Shown here: piece after piece, positions 19,137 through 28,139 of the stretch
Layout: each line of letters opens with the position of its first letter
Numbering within the stretch: the first letter of the stretch is position 1
Assembly (NCBI RefSeq): GCF_000214035.2
Contig: NZ_AFHG01000057.1
Span: 124,001-188,000, forward strand
DNA: 64,000 bases
From: Methyloversatilis universalis FAM5
GTDB taxonomy: Bacteria > Pseudomonadota > Gammaproteobacteria > Burkholderiales > Rhodocyclaceae
Direction: 5' to 3'
Translations under genes and position numbers: made by a program
The notes under the pieces: model-generated
What the model saw: the letters and a program-made list of their open reading frames with translations, nothing else
Told to the model about the DNA's origin: nothing
Databases searched by the model: none

Positions 19137-20434
19137 GCGTGCCATCCGCAGTCCGCCGCTGTCCGGCGCTGATGGTGGCGGCCCCTGCGTCCGGTCAGGG
19201 CAAGACCACGGTGGTCGCCGCGCTGGCGCGGCTGCACCGTTCGCGCGGTCGCCGCGTGCGCGTGTTCAAGTGCGGGCCGGACTTCCTCGACCCGCAGATC
19301 CACGCGCTGGCCAGCGGCGCGCCGGTGTGCAATGTCGACCTGTGGATGACCGGCGACGCCGACATCGCCGCCCGGCTGTACGAGGCGGCGGGCGACGCCG
19401 ACCTCATCCTGGTCGAGTCGGTCATGGGCCTTTACGACGGCAGCCCGTCCAGCGCCGACATCGCGCGCCGCTTCAATCTGCCGGTGCTGGCGGTGATCGA
19501 CGCACGCGCGATGGCGCAGACCTTCGGCGCGCTGGCGCACGGCCTGAAGCACTACCGCGATGGCGTGAATCTCAGCGCGGTGATCGCCAACCGGGTCGGC
19601 TCGGCCCGCCACCTCGACATTCTGCGCGACAGCCTGCCGGCCGACATCGCCTGGTACGGCGGCCTGCCGCGCGACGAGCGCATCGCGCTGCCGGAGCGCC
19701 ATCTCGGTCTGCTGCCGGCGGCCGAGATCGAAGGGCTGGACGCCCGGCTCGACATCGCTGCCGAACTGCTCGGCGCCTCGACCGTGGCCGACCTGCCGCC
19801 GGCGGTGGATTTCGCGCCGGTCGAGCGCGCAGAGACGCCGCGACTGCTGGACGGCGTGCGCATCGCGCTGGCGCGCGACGACGCCTTCTGCTTCATCTAC
19901 CCGGCCAACCTCGACGGCCTGCGCGCGCTCGGCGCCGAGCTGGTCGAGTTCTCGCCGCTCAATGACGCCGCGCTGCCCGCCTGCGACGCGGTGTGGCTGC
20001 CCGGTGGCTACCCGGAACTGCACGCCGCGCGCTGGGCAGCAAATACCGCGATGCACGCCGCGCTGCGCGCCCATGTCGACGCCGGCCGGCCGCTGCTGGC
20101 CGAGTGCGGCGGCATGATGAGCCTGTTCGACACGCTGACCGACAAGGCGGGCGTCACGCATGCCGCTGCCGGACTGCTGCCGGGCGCGGTGCGCATGCAG
20201 ACGCGGCTGGCCGCGCTCGGCCTGCAGCAGGTCGAGCTGCCGGAAGGCGCGCTGCGCGGCCACACCTTCCACTACTCCACCGCCGACACGCCGCTGGCCG
20301 CGCTGACCCACGCGCGCACCGCCGACGGACGCGACGGCGAGGCGGTGTATCGCCTGAAGCGGCTCACTGCCAGCTATGTGCACCTGTATTTCCCGTCGGA
20401 TCCGGCCGCCGCGGCCGCACTGTTCCGGAGCTGA
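19133..20434 (+). CDS. cobB: Cobyrinate a,c-diamide synthase
   Basis: A 433-residue CobB/CbiA amidotransferase that amidates the a and c side chains of cobyrinic acid with glutamine and ATP. The N-terminal P-loop is APASGQGKTTVVAALARLH, the middle has ESVMGLYDG, and the C-terminal amidotransferase Cys is in LAECGGMMSLFD (about residue 324). The GTG at 19133 overlaps the cobO stop by four bases, which decides the start. A second GTG two codons later is the only alternative. Confidence 0.95.
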   Translation: MSVPSAVRRCPALMVAAPASGQGKTTVVAALARLHRSRGRRVRVFKCGPDFLDPQIHALASGAPVCNVDLWMTGDADIAARLYEAAGDADLILVESVMGLYDGSPSSADIARRFNLPVLAVIDARAMAQTFGALAHGLKHYRDGVNLSAVIANRVGSARHLDILRDSLPADIAWYGGLPRDERIALPERHLGLLPAAEIEGLDARLDIAAELLGASTVADLPPAVDFAPVERAETPRLLDGVRIALARDDAFCFIYPANLDGLRALGAELVEFSPLNDAALPACDAVWLPGGYPELHAARWAANTAMHAALRAHVDAGRPLLAECGGMMSLFDTLTDKAGVTHAAAGLLPGAVRMQTRLAALGLQQVELPEGALRGHTFHYSTADTPLAALTHARTADGRDGEAVYRLKRLTASYVHLYFPSDPAAAAALFRS

Positions 20435-20437
20435 TCG

Positions 20438-21115
20438 ATGAACGCGCCTGACCCGCTGACGCCGTCTGAACACGCCTACGAAGAGGACGCGCGCGCCGCG
20501 GTCTATCGCGTCATCGCCGAGCGGCGCGACATGCGCCACTTCCGCCCGGGCGCAGTCGATCCGGCGGTGCTGCGCCGCCTGCTGTGGGCGGCCCACCACG
20601 CACCCAGCGTCGGCTACATGCAGCCCTGGCGCTTCGTGCGCGTCACCGACGCCGCGCTGCGCGACGGCATCCACGCGCTGGTCGAGGAAGAGCGCATCGC
20701 CACCGCGCGCGCACTCGGCGAGCGCGAGGAAGCCTTCATGCGGCTCAAGGTCGAAGGCATACGCGAATGCGGCGAACTGCTGGTGGTCGCGCTGTGCGCA
20801 GACCGCGAACGCCACGTGTTCGGCCGCCGTACGCTGCCGGAAATGGACCTCGTCTCCTGCGCCTGCGCCATCCAGAACATGTGGCTGGCGGCGCGCGCCG
20901 AAGGGCTGGGCATGGGCTGGGTGTCCATCTTCGACCCGGACCGGCTGGCGGCGCTGGTCGGCATGCCGGACGGCGCGCGGCCGGTCGCGGTGCTGTGCAT
21001 CGGCCATGTCGAGGCCTTCTACCCGGCGCCGATGCTGGAACTGGAAGGCTGGGCCTCGCGGCTGCCGGAAGACGTGCTGATCGGCGAGAACCGCTGGCCG
21101 GAGAGCGGCACATGA
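20438..21115 (+). CDS. bluB: 5,6-dimethylbenzimidazole synthase BluB
   Basis: A 225-residue nitroreductase-fold flavoenzyme that cannibalises reduced FMN with oxygen to make the lower ligand of B12. Family features seen are [14 protein letters not shown] near residue 28, [14 protein letters not shown], and [12 protein letters not shown] near the C-terminus. Its presence indicates an aerobic route to the lower ligand and true cobalamin as product. It starts three bases after cobB and overlaps cbiB by four. Confidence 0.93.
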   Translation: MNAPDPLTPSEHAYEEDARAAVYRVIAERRDMRHFRPGAVDPAVLRRLLWAAHHAPSVGYMQPWRFVRVTDAALRDGIHALVEEERIATARALGEREEAFMRLKVEGIRECGELLVVALCADRERHVFGRRTLPEMDLVSCACAIQNMWLAARAEGLGMGWVSIFDPDRLAALVGMPDGARPVAVLCIGHVEAFYPAPMLELEGWASRLPEDVLIGENRWPESGT

Positions 21116-22056
21116 ACTTCGGACTGGTGCTGGCGGCGGTCGCCGCGGTGGCGCTGGACCGCCTGCTGGGCGAGCCGCGACGCTTCCATCCGCTGGTCGG
21201 CTTCGGTGCGCTGGCTGGCCGGCTGCAGGCGCTGCTCAATCCGCCGCTGACGCAGGGCGACCCGGCCACCCGGCTGCCCGGCCTCATCGCCTGGATGCTT
21301 GCGGTGCTGCCCTTCGTGCTGGTCGCGCTGTGGCTGCGCAGCGTGGGCGGCGTACTGCAGGCGCTGGTCGATGTCGGCCTGCTCTATCTGGCTATCGGCG
21401 CGCGCAGCCTGAGTGAGCACGCGCAGGCGGTGTCGCGTCCGCTGGCCGCCGGCGATCTGGCGCAGGCGCGTGCCCGGGTCGGCTGGATGGTGAGCCGCGA
21501 CACCACACAGCTCGATGACAGCGGCGTGGCCAAGGCGGCCACCGAATCGGTGCTGGAAAACGGCAACGACGCGGTATTCGGCGCGCTGTTCTGGTTCTTC
21601 CTGCTGGGCGGGCCGGGCGCGCTGCTGTTCCGGCTGGCCAATACGCTGGACGCGATGTGGGGCTACCGCACGCCGCGCCTGCGCTATTTCGGCTGGGCCG
21701 CGGCGCGCATCGACGACCTGCTCAATTTCGTGCCGGCGCGGCTGACCGCGCTGAGCTATGCGCTGTGCGGCTTCAGCCGCGCCGCCACCGCGCGCGCACT
21801 GGCCTGCTGGCGCGCGCAGGCGAAGGCCTGGGACAGCCCGAATGCCGGCCCGGTGATGGCGGCCGGTGCCGGCGCGCTCGGCGTGGCGCTGGGCGGTGCC
21901 GCCATCTATCACGGCGAGGTCGAACAGCGGCCGCCGCTGGGCGAGGGTGCGCCGCCCGCCGCCGCCGACATCGACCGTGCGGTGGCGCTGGTGCAGCACG
22001 CGCTGTGGCTGTGGCTGGCAGTCGCCACGGCGCTCGGCCTGTGGGGCCTGCTGTGA
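21112..22056 (+). CDS. cbiB: Adenosylcobinamide-phosphate synthase CbiB
   Basis: A 314-residue integral membrane protein of the CbiB/CobD family that joins adenosylcobyric acid to the aminopropanol arm. Typical motifs are [18 protein letters not shown] at the N-terminus, [20 protein letters not shown] and [13 protein letters not shown] in the middle, and [10 protein letters not shown]. Coupled by four-base overlaps to bluB upstream and to the decarboxylase downstream. Named cbiB here to avoid confusion with the decarboxylase, which is called cobD in Salmonella. Confidence 0.93.
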   Translation: MNFGLVLAAVAAVALDRLLGEPRRFHPLVGFGALAGRLQALLNPPLTQGDPATRLPGLIAWMLAVLPFVLVALWLRSVGGVLQALVDVGLLYLAIGARSLSEHAQAVSRPLAAGDLAQARARVGWMVSRDTTQLDDSGVAKAATESVLENGNDAVFGALFWFFLLGGPGALLFRLANTLDAMWGYRTPRLRYFGWAAARIDDLLNFVPARLTALSYALCGFSRAATARALACWRAQAKAWDSPNAGPVMAAGAGALGVALGGAAIYHGEVEQRPPLGEGAPPAAADIDRAVALVQHALWLWLAVATALGLWGLL

Positions 22057-23105
22057 TCGCCCGCCCGCTGCACGGCGGCCGGCTGCAGGAAGCGGCCCGC
22101 CGCTACGCCATCGATCCGGCAGCCTGGATGGATCTGTCCACCGGCATCAATCCGCAGCCCTGGCCGGTGCCGCCGGTACCGCAGTCGGTGTGGCAGCGCC
22201 TGCCGGAAGACGACGACGGGCTGGAGGCCGCGGCGTCCGCTTTCTACGGCAGCGAGGCGCTGCTGCCGCTGGCCGGCTCGCAGGCGGCGATACAGCTGCT
22301 GCCGGCGCTGTTCCCGCAGAGCCGGGTGGCCATCCTGTCGCCCACCTACAACGAACATCCGCACGGCTGGATGCAGGCCGGGCACACGGTGCGCGCGGTC
22401 GCCCCGGCCGAGGTCGAGTCGGCTGTCGACACGGTCGACGTGCTGCTGCTGGTGCAGCCGAACAATCCCTGCGGCACGCTGTTTCCGCCGGCGCAGGTGA
22501 TGGACTGGCAGGCGCGGCTGGCCGCGCGCGGCGGCACGCTCATCGTGGACGAAGCCTTCATCGACGCGACGCCTGAGGCCAGCATCGTGCGGCACGCCGG
22601 CCGGCCCGGTCTGGTCGTGCTGCGCTCGCTCGGCAAGTTCTTCGGCCTGGCCGGCGCACGGGTGGGCTTCATGTTCGCCGAACAGTCGCTGCGCGACGCG
22701 CTGGCGATGAAGCTCGGGCCGTGGCCGGTGGCCGGCCCGTCGCGCTGGGTGGCGCAGCGTGCGCTGGCCGACCGTGACTGGCAGGCGGCGCAGCGCGCCC
22801 GGCTGGCGGCGGAGGGCGCACGGCTCGAAGCGCTGCTGCGTGCCACCGGCTGGGGCGAAGTGAGTGGCTGCGTGCTGTTCCAGCGCGTGCTGACGAAGGA
22901 TGCCGCCGCGCTGCATGACGCCTTCTGCCGGCGCGGCATCCTGCTGCGCCTGTTCGATGCACCGGCCGCGCTGCGCTTCGGCCTGCCGGCGGACGAGGGC
23001 GAGTGGCGGAGGCTGGAACAGGCGATGGACGAAGTGGCTGCCGAGGGGCGCGGAGCTGCGCATGGTCGTGCGGGCGCGGTGCCCTCGCCGCGATTGCAGC
23101 CGTGA
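22053..23105 (+). CDS. cobD: L-threonine-O-3-phosphate decarboxylase
   Basis: A 350-residue fold-type I PLP enzyme that makes (R)-1-amino-2-propanol phosphate, the linker used by CbiB. Features are [14 protein letters not shown] and [12 protein letters not shown] at the N-terminus, [17 protein letters not shown], and the PLP lysine in [15 protein letters not shown] (about residue 195). The GTG at 22053 is fixed by its four-base overlap with cbiB. It is the last gene before a REP element and a 120-base gap. Confidence 0.92.
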   Translation: MIARPLHGGRLQEAARRYAIDPAAWMDLSTGINPQPWPVPPVPQSVWQRLPEDDDGLEAAASAFYGSEALLPLAGSQAAIQLLPALFPQSRVAILSPTYNEHPHGWMQAGHTVRAVAPAEVESAVDTVDVLLLVQPNNPCGTLFPPAQVMDWQARLAARGGTLIVDEAFIDATPEASIVRHAGRPGLVVLRSLGKFFGLAGARVGFMFAEQSLRDALAMKLGPWPVAGPSRWVAQRALADRDWQAAQRARLAAEGARLEALLRATGWGEVSGCVLFQRVLTKDAAALHDAFCRRGILLRLFDAPAALRFGLPADEGEWRRLEQAMDEVAAEGRGAAHGRAGAVPSPRLQP

Positions 23106-23161
23106 AGCCGGGACAGCGCGTGATCGCGAGCACTTATCGCAAGCCCTTATTGCAGACCCTT

Positions 23162-23185
23162 TCGCGGCGGGGGCGCCGCTCCCAC
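23162..23185 (-). repeat. REP-like element, single copy
   Basis: Twenty-four bases are identical to the left arm of the perfect inverted pair at 25728-25810. It lies in the gap between cobD and btuF, where it could form a small hairpin (GGCG/CGCC) and trim or stabilise the transcript. Confidence 0.65.
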
Positions 23186-23225
23186 GGCAGTCCGTCCCCG
23201 TACCGCCGAATCGAGGAATGATCGA

Positions 23226-24107
23226 ATGAAGAAAGCATTTTTCCTGCTGTTCGCCGCGCTGGCGCTGCCGGCCGCGGCGGAACTGCGGCTGACCGACGAT
23301 GCAGGACGCACGGTGGTGCTGGCCGCGCCGGCGCAGCGCATCGTCAGTCTGGCGCCGCACGTGACCGAACTGCTGTTCGCCGCGGGTGCCGGCGGCAAGG
23401 TGGTCGGTGCCACCCAGTACAGCGACTACCCGGACGCGGCGAAGAAGATTCCGCGCGTCGGCGGCTACACCTCGGTGGACATGGAAGCGGTGGTCGCGCT
23501 GAAGCCGGATCTGGTGATCGCGTGGAAGAGCGGCAACCGCAACCAGCAGTACGACAGGCTGGAAAAGCTGGGCATACCGGTGTTCGTGAACGAGCCGCGC
23601 AGTCTCGACGACGTCGCGCGCGCGCTCGAAACCTTTGGCCGCATCGCCGCCACGCCGCGCGAGGCGGACGAGGCGGCGCGTGCCTTCCGCGCGCGGCGCG
23701 ATGCGCTGGCGAAGCAGTACGCGGCGCGGCCGCCGGTCGCGGTGTTCTACCAGATCTGGAACAAGCCGCTGATGACCATCAACGGCCAGCACCTGATTTC
23801 CGACGTGATGACGCTGTGCGGCGGCCGCAACGTGTTCGCCGGTCTGCCGATCCTGGCGCCCACGGTGACCGAGGAGGCGGTGCTGGCGGCCGCGCCCGAA
23901 GTCATCGTCGCCAGCGGCATGGGCGAGTCGCGGCCGGAGTGGCTGGATGCCTGGCGCCGCTGGGCCGCGCTGCCGGCGGTGAAGGGCGACAACCTCTATT
24001 TCATTCCGCCGGAAATCCTGCAGCGGCACACGCCGCGCATCCTCGACGGCGCGCAGAAGCTGTGCGAACAGCTGGAACAGGCGCGCCAGAAGGCAGGCCG
24101 CAAATGA
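23226..24107 (+). CDS. btuF: Periplasmic cobalamin-binding protein BtuF
   Basis: A 293-residue substrate-binding protein of the cluster A2 helical-backbone fold. A signal peptide ends near AAA-EL (residue 19). IVSLAPHVTELLFAAGAGGKVVGATQYSDYP is the usual N-lobe start, and AMEAVVALKPDLVIAW-like and RPEWLDAWRRWAALPAVKGDNLYF segments follow. It delivers B12 to BtuCD. The spacing after cobD is larger than elsewhere in the operon and holds a REP element, so it may also have separate expression. Confidence 0.9.
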   Translation: MKKAFFLLFAALALPAAAELRLTDDAGRTVVLAAPAQRIVSLAPHVTELLFAAGAGGKVVGATQYSDYPDAAKKIPRVGGYTSVDMEAVVALKPDLVIAWKSGNRNQQYDRLEKLGIPVFVNEPRSLDDVARALETFGRIAATPREADEAARAFRARRDALAKQYAARPPVAVFYQIWNKPLMTINGQHLISDVMTLCGGRNVFAGLPILAPTVTEEAVLAAAPEVIVASGMGESRPEWLDAWRRWAALPAVKGDNLYFIPPEILQRHTPRILDGAQKLCEQLEQARQKAGRK

Positions 24108-24961
24108 GCGCCGGCGAACTGCAGGGTGATCCCTGGCCGCAGCGCATCGCCTGCCTGTGCACCGAGGCGGTCGAGGTGCTGTATGCGCTGGGCGAGGCCG
24201 ACCGCATCGCCGGCATTTCCGGCTTCACCGTGCGGCCGCCCGAGGCGCGACGGGAGAAGCCGAAGATCAGCGGATTCTCGTCCGGCAAGCTGGAACGCAT
24301 CCTCGCGGTCGAGCCGGATCTGGTGCTGGCCTTCTCCGACCTGCAGGCCGACATGTGCCGCGACCTGGTGCGCGCCGGTGTCGAGGTGCATGTGTTCAAC
24401 CAGCGTTCGATCGCCGGCATCCTGCGCATGATCGTGACCACCGGCGCGCTGGTCGGCCGTGCGGCCGAAGCGCAGGCGCTGGTGGCGGATCTTTCGCGCG
24501 GGCTGGAGGCCGCCCGCCTGCGTGGCGAGGCGCGCATCGCCCGCCACGGCCGCCGGCTGCGGGTCTATTTCGAGGAATGGGACGAGCCGCTCATATCCGG
24601 CATACGCTGGGTGTCCGAGCTGATCACGCTCGCCGGCGGCGAGGACGTGTTCGCCGATTTCGCCACCCGCCACAGTGCGAAAGAGCGGCGCATCGAAGAC
24701 CCGATGACCGTGGTGGCGCGGGCGCCGGACATCATCATCGGTTCCTGGTGCGGCAAGAAATTCCAGCCCGACCACCTGCGGGCGCGGCCCGGCTGGGCCG
24801 CGGTGCCGGCGGTGGCGAACGACCGCCTCCACGAGATCAAGTCGGCGCTCATCCTGGCACCCGGCATCGCGGCCCTGACCGACGGGCTGGCGGCGCTCGA
24901 GGCCTGCCTCGACGGCCGCGCGCCCGCGCAGTGCTCAGAAGCGGTAGCCGAGGCCGACTGA
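24104..24961 (+). CDS. BtuF-like binding-fold protein without signal peptide
   Basis: A 285-residue homologue of periplasmic B12/iron-binding proteins: IACLCTEAVEVLYALGEADRIAGISGFTVRP aligns with the BtuF N-lobe, and VEPDLVLAFSDLQADMCRDLVRAGVEVHVFN with the second strand. It lacks any signal sequence, begins directly with the fold, and overlaps btuF by four bases, so it should be cytoplasmic. Two Cys occur in the first lobe (ACLC). It could be a cytosolic corrinoid-binding or regulatory protein; that role is inference. Its end overlaps the convergent OmpW gene by 27 bases. Confidence 0.7.
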   Translation: MSAGELQGDPWPQRIACLCTEAVEVLYALGEADRIAGISGFTVRPPEARREKPKISGFSSGKLERILAVEPDLVLAFSDLQADMCRDLVRAGVEVHVFNQRSIAGILRMIVTTGALVGRAAEAQALVADLSRGLEAARLRGEARIARHGRRLRVYFEEWDEPLISGIRWVSELITLAGGEDVFADFATRHSAKERRIEDPMTVVARAPDIIIGSWCGKKFQPDHLRARPGWAAVPAVANDRLHEIKSALILAPGIAALTDGLAALEACLDGRAPAQCSEAVAEAD

Positions 24962-25585
24962 CAGCAGCAGCGGATCGACGTCCAGCCGGGTGACCGGCAC
25001 GCCCGCGCCCTTCACCGCGATGTCGGCGTCTATTTTCACGTACTTGGCATCGAGGTTGAGGAACCACTGCGGCGCCAGCTGGATGTCGACGCCGAGCTGG
25101 GCGGCCCAGCCGAAGCTGCTGCGGTCCATGGTCAGCGGCACGCTGCCGCCGAGTACGGTGCCGGCGTCCAGCTTCACGCCGGAAAAGCGGGTGTAGTTCA
25201 GCCCGATGCCGGCGTAGGGGCGCACGCTGCCTTCCGGGTTGAAGTGGTACTGCAGCGTCAGCGTGGGCGGCAGGTGTTTCACCGAGCCGATGTTCACGCC
25301 ACCCAGTTCGACGTCGTGCTTCTGCGGTACGGTCAGGATGAGTTCGGCCGCGATGTGGGGCGTGAAGAAGTAGCTGATGTCGACTTCCGGAAACAGCTTG
25401 TCCTCGGCTTTCACCTCGCCCAGCGCCGGCACCACGGTGGTGGTCGAATTGTCGTTCGACGGGCTCATGTGCAGCGCGCGTATCCGCACCAGCCAGTCGC
25501 CCTCGGCCGCCTGTGCGCCGCCGGCGCACGCACACGTCAACACTGCCGTGACGATCGCACGGCCTGCCCCGTTCCTTTTTGTCAT
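24935..25585 (-). CDS. OmpW family outer-membrane protein
   Basis: A 216-residue eight-stranded barrel protein. A signal peptide ends at AQA-AE (residue 27). GDWLVRIRALHMSP at the mature start, ELILTVPQKHDV in the middle and a terminal LLLSVGLGYRF with C-terminal Phe are standard OmpW features. OmpW proteins form narrow hydrophobic channels. Its 3' end overlaps the preceding plus-strand gene tail-to-tail by 27 bases. Confidence 0.9.
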   Translation of the reverse strand: MTKRNGAGRAIVTAVLTCACAGGAQAAEGDWLVRIRALHMSPSNDNSTTTVVPALGEVKAEDKLFPEVDISYFFTPHIAAELILTVPQKHDVELGGVNIGSVKHLPPTLTLQYHFNPEGSVRPYAGIGLNYTRFSGVKLDAGTVLGGSVPLTMDRSSFGWAAQLGVDIQLAPQWFLNLDAKYVKIDADIAVKGAGVPVTRLDVDPLLLSVGLGYRF

Positions 25586-25727
25586 GTCGGTCTCCCCGGG
25601 TGATGCGTCTGCGGCTGCGGTCGCTGAATCACTCTAGGAAGGCAGGCCGGCGACGAAAAATAGGATTTTTTGCGGCGCGCATTGGGTTCGGCTTATGGCT
25701 CGGCAGAGCTTCGTGTGTCACGGCTGC

Positions 25728-25810
25728 ATCGCGGCGGGGGCGCCGCTCCCACAGAGCGCTCAGGCGACGGACTGGGCCAGGTTTTGTGGGAGCGGCGCCC
25801 CCGCCGCGAT
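25728..25810. repeat. Paired REP-like palindrome (BIME-like)
   Basis: Two perfectly complementary 26-base arms (25728-25753 and 25785-25810) flank a 31-base centre. Each arm itself contains GGCGCC-type symmetry. The same arm recurs exactly at 23162-23185 and in diverged form at 14309-14333. It lies between OmpW and YaiI genes in a 301-base gap that holds nothing else recognised. Confidence 0.75.
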
Positions 25811-25886
25811 CGGACTTGTGCAGCAGTTTGTCCGGGCCCGGGTGGTATCAGGTCAGGATGCCGTCGCGTTACTCAGGCCATGTGGC

Positions 25887-26351
25887 TCAATCGGCCCGCA
25901 GCCGTGCCAGAAAGCGGTCGAGCGCAGCCGCGAAAGCGCGGGTATCGGCGGCCGAGAAGGCCGCAGGGCCACCGCTCATGATGCCGCTGTCGCGCAGATC
26001 GTTCATCAGCGCCCGCATCTGCAGCCGTTCGTGGATGGTGTCCGGCGAAAACCACTCGCCGCGCGGCTCCAGTGCGTGCGCGCCGCGCGCGAGCACGGCG
26101 GCGGCCAGCGGAATGTCGGCGGTGATGACCAGATCGCCGGCGCCCACCGCCTCCTCGATGTAGCGGTCGGCGGCGTCGAAACCGTGCGCCACCTGCACAG
26201 CACGGATGTGCGGCGACGGCGGCACGCGCAGCAGCCGGTTGGCCACCAGCGTGAGCGGCAGGCCGGTGCGGTCGGCGGCGCGGAACAGCGTGTCCTTGAC
26301 TGGTGCCGGGCAGGCGTCGCCGTCCACCCAGAGTGCGATGCGGGCGCTCAT
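25887..26351 (-). CDS. YaiI/YqxD family protein (DUF188)
   Basis: A 154-residue protein with the family signature WVDGDACPAPVKDTLFRAA at the N-terminus, followed by VITADIPLAAAVLARGAHALEPRGE and SGIMSGGPAAFSAADTRAFAAALDRFL. The fold is PIN/NYN-like and a nuclease role is suspected for the family, not shown. The ATG at 26351 is chosen over the one at 26363 because it overlaps the upstream stop by four bases (ATGA). Confidence 0.85.
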   Translation of the reverse strand: MSARIALWVDGDACPAPVKDTLFRAADRTGLPLTLVANRLLRVPPSPHIRAVQVAHGFDAADRYIEEAVGAGDLVITADIPLAAAVLARGAHALEPRGEWFSPDTIHERLQMRALMNDLRDSGIMSGGPAAFSAADTRAFAAALDRFLARLRAD

Positions 26352-26539
26352 GCCAGCCACCATGCGCAGAGCGCCAGCAGCACCGCCGCCAGGCCGGCGA
26401 AGGCCACCGCCTCTTCGCTGTGCGGCTCGCCGCGGGCCGGCGGGTAGCGACCGAGCGTGAGCACGCGCAGCAGCAGCCAGCCGGGCAGGTAGAACAGCCC
26501 GACCGTCAGCAGATTGAGCAGGAAGATGGCGCGCAGCAC
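26348..26539 (-). CDS. Small YqaE-like-sized membrane protein, hypothetical
   Basis: A 63-residue protein with two hydrophobic segments (about 4-25 and 45-62) separated by a polar loop (GRYPPARGEPHSEEA). Its size and two-helix layout are all that can be said; no family is recognised. It is coupled by four bases to the YaiI-type gene and lies 7 bases after the ribbon-helix-helix gene, so the three form one unit. Confidence 0.55.
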   Translation of the reverse strand: MLRAIFLLNLLTVGLFYLPGWLLLRVLTLGRYPPARGEPHSEEAVAFAGLAAVLLALCAWWLA

Positions 26540-26546
26540 GGCGGCG

Positions 26547-26810
26547 TCAGTCGAGCGCCTTGCGCAGCAGTTCGTCGACCAGATCGTTCAGCGACACCTG
26601 GCGCTCGGTGGCGAGGTCGCGCAGGCGCGCCGCCAGTTCGGCCGGAATCTTCACCGCGAACGGCACCAGGCCGCGCTCGGCGTCGAGCCGGCGCTGTTCC
26701 TTGCGATCCACGGCAGGTGCTGTGCCCAGGCCACTCTTGGCGCCCGCGGCATGCTTCATCTGGGCCACCACCTTCAGTCTTTCATTCTTGTACAGATCGG
26801 TTTTCTTCAC
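26547..26810 (-). CDS. Ribbon-helix-helix-like small protein
   Basis: An 87-residue protein from a GTG start with AGGA seven bases upstream. The C-terminal third (VPFAVKIPAELAARLRDLATERQVSLNDLVDELLRKAL) matches the Arc/CopG ribbon-helix-helix pattern, a DNA-binding fold. The N-terminal part is basic and unstructured. No toxin partner is next to it. It is transcribed divergently from yaeQ, so it may regulate the shared 44-base gap. Confidence 0.6.
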   Translation of the reverse strand: MKKTDLYKNERLKVVAQMKHAAGAKSGLGTAPAVDRKEQRRLDAERGLVPFAVKIPAELAARLRDLATERQVSLNDLVDELLRKALD

Positions 26811-26854
26811 GTCGGTATCCTGTGCGGTCTTTCGAATCGCGCACATTGTCGGCC

Positions 26855-27397
26855 ATGGCCCTGAAATCCACCATCTACAAGATCAAATTGAACGTGTCCG
26901 ACATGGACCGGCCGCACTACGGCGAATACGCGCTGACCGTCGCCCGCCACCCGTCGGAGAGCGATGAACGCATGATGGTGCGCGTGCTGGCCTTCGCGCT
27001 GCACGCCGACGAGGACCTGCGTTTCGGCCGCGGCCTCAGCACCGAGGACGAAGCCGACCTGTACGCCCAGGACCTGACCGGGGCCATCCGGCTGTGGATC
27101 GATGTCGGCCTGCCGGACGAACGCCTGGTGCGCAAGGCCGCCGGCCGCGCCGACCAGGTGGTGGTGCTGAACTACGGCCGCACCGCCGGCCAGTGGTGGG
27201 AACAGTCGAAGGCCACGCTGTCGAAACTGGGCAATCTCACCGTGTACCGCCTGTCCACCGCCGACAGCCAGGCACTCGCCGGCCTCGCCCAGCGCGGTGC
27301 AGACCTGCAGTGCATCGTTCAGGAAGGCCAGCTCTGGCTGGGTGACGACAGCGGCATGCTGCAGCCGGTGCTGGAGAGGGTATTCGGCGGCGCGTGA
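26855..27397 (+). CDS. YaeQ family protein
   Basis: A 180-residue protein matching YaeQ over its whole length: MALKSTIYKIKLNVSDMDR at the start, HYGEYALTVARHPSESDERMMVRVLAFAL, DLTGAIRLWIDVGLPDE and NYGRTAGQWW. YaeQ has a PD-(D/E)xK nuclease-like fold; the Asp/Glu/Lys arrangement is plausible here but its substrate is unknown. The upstream extension of the frame is rejected since homology begins at this ATG. Confidence 0.88.
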   Translation: MALKSTIYKIKLNVSDMDRPHYGEYALTVARHPSESDERMMVRVLAFALHADEDLRFGRGLSTEDEADLYAQDLTGAIRLWIDVGLPDERLVRKAAGRADQVVVLNYGRTAGQWWEQSKATLSKLGNLTVYRLSTADSQALAGLAQRGADLQCIVQEGQLWLGDDSGMLQPVLERVFGGA

Positions 27398-27406
27398 AAC
27401 CGTGGG

Positions 27407-27700
27407 TCAGCGTCGCTGTACCCAATAGGTTGGGCGGCGGCGCTGGTGGGCGATCGCCAGCACGATGATCGCATCGGGCGTGATGCGGTAGATGACCGAG
27501 TACGGAAAACGGCTGATCGGCATGGCGCGCACGCGTGAGGAAACCGGCTTGCCCAGCTTGGGGTGCGCCAGAATCAGGGCGGCCGTGCTTTCGAACTGTT
27601 CTACGAAGGCGGCCGCGATGCGTGCGCTGGCCTGCTTCAGATAGTAGTCACGGGCCTCGGTGAGTTCGTGCAGTGCGGGTTCAAGCAGAATGACCTTCAC
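27407..27700 (-). CDS. RelE/ParE-type toxin
   Basis: A 97-residue protein with the RelE/ParE fold pattern: EPALHELTEARDYYLKQASARIAAAFVEQFESTAALI (helical hairpin), then strands with FPYSVIYRITPDAIIVLAIAHQRRRPTYW. The conserved aromatic and His-Gln-Arg-Arg tail fit ParE better than RelE, suggesting gyrase rather than ribosome as target. Its ATG overlaps the antitoxin stop by four bases. Confidence 0.85.
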   Translation of the reverse strand: MKVILLEPALHELTEARDYYLKQASARIAAAFVEQFESTAALILAHPKLGKPVSSRVRAMPISRFPYSVIYRITPDAIIVLAIAHQRRRPTYWVQRR

Positions 27701-27939
27701 CCGGCCGCTTGACCGGGAATGTCCGCGCGCAGGCGGGTCATGGCATCTTCAAGGCTGATCGCCCCGATTTCACCGCGCTCATGGGCATTGGCGCGACGCT
27801 CGGCCTCCGCGACCCACTCGGCGAGGGTTTCATCCTCTTCTTCGAGGCTGGCCAGCAGACGTTCGGCAAGATGGACGCGGTCCGCCTGTGGCAACTGCAT
27901 CAGGGTTGCCTCAATGGCATCAAGGCTGGAGGGCTTCAC
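27697..27939 (-). CDS. Addiction-module antitoxin (PF09720-like)
   Basis: An 80-residue protein matching the putative addiction module component family: LDAIEATLMQLPQADRVHLAERLLASLEEEDE, then ETLAEWVAEAERRANAHERGEI. The GTG at 27939 is chosen for AAGGAG eight bases before it; the longer frame has no homology. Antitoxin first and four-base overlap with the toxin is the standard layout, giving more antitoxin than toxin. Confidence 0.82.
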   Translation of the reverse strand: MKPSSLDAIEATLMQLPQADRVHLAERLLASLEEEDETLAEWVAEAERRANAHERGEIGAISLEDAMTRLRADIPGQAAG

Positions 27940-28139
27940 GGAAGAGCTCCTTTGGCATCGGGCTACGCGCTGAATCATAGCAGCCGCTTCGTCGCCTTCT
28001 CGCGACGGACCCTTGCAGAACACGCAGACCGAAACCGGCCCATCGAGTCTCTCCTGATTCGTCGCCGGACCTGCATTGAGGCGAGGACTCATCCGCAGGC
28101 ACCTTGCCGGGGGGCAGCGGTATGCGCTCGGGCCGCCGA

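Noticed and set aside
18953-21007. A 684-codon minus-strand frame across cobO, cobB and bluB
   Set aside because: It spans three well-supported genes on the other strand and has no recognisable domain.
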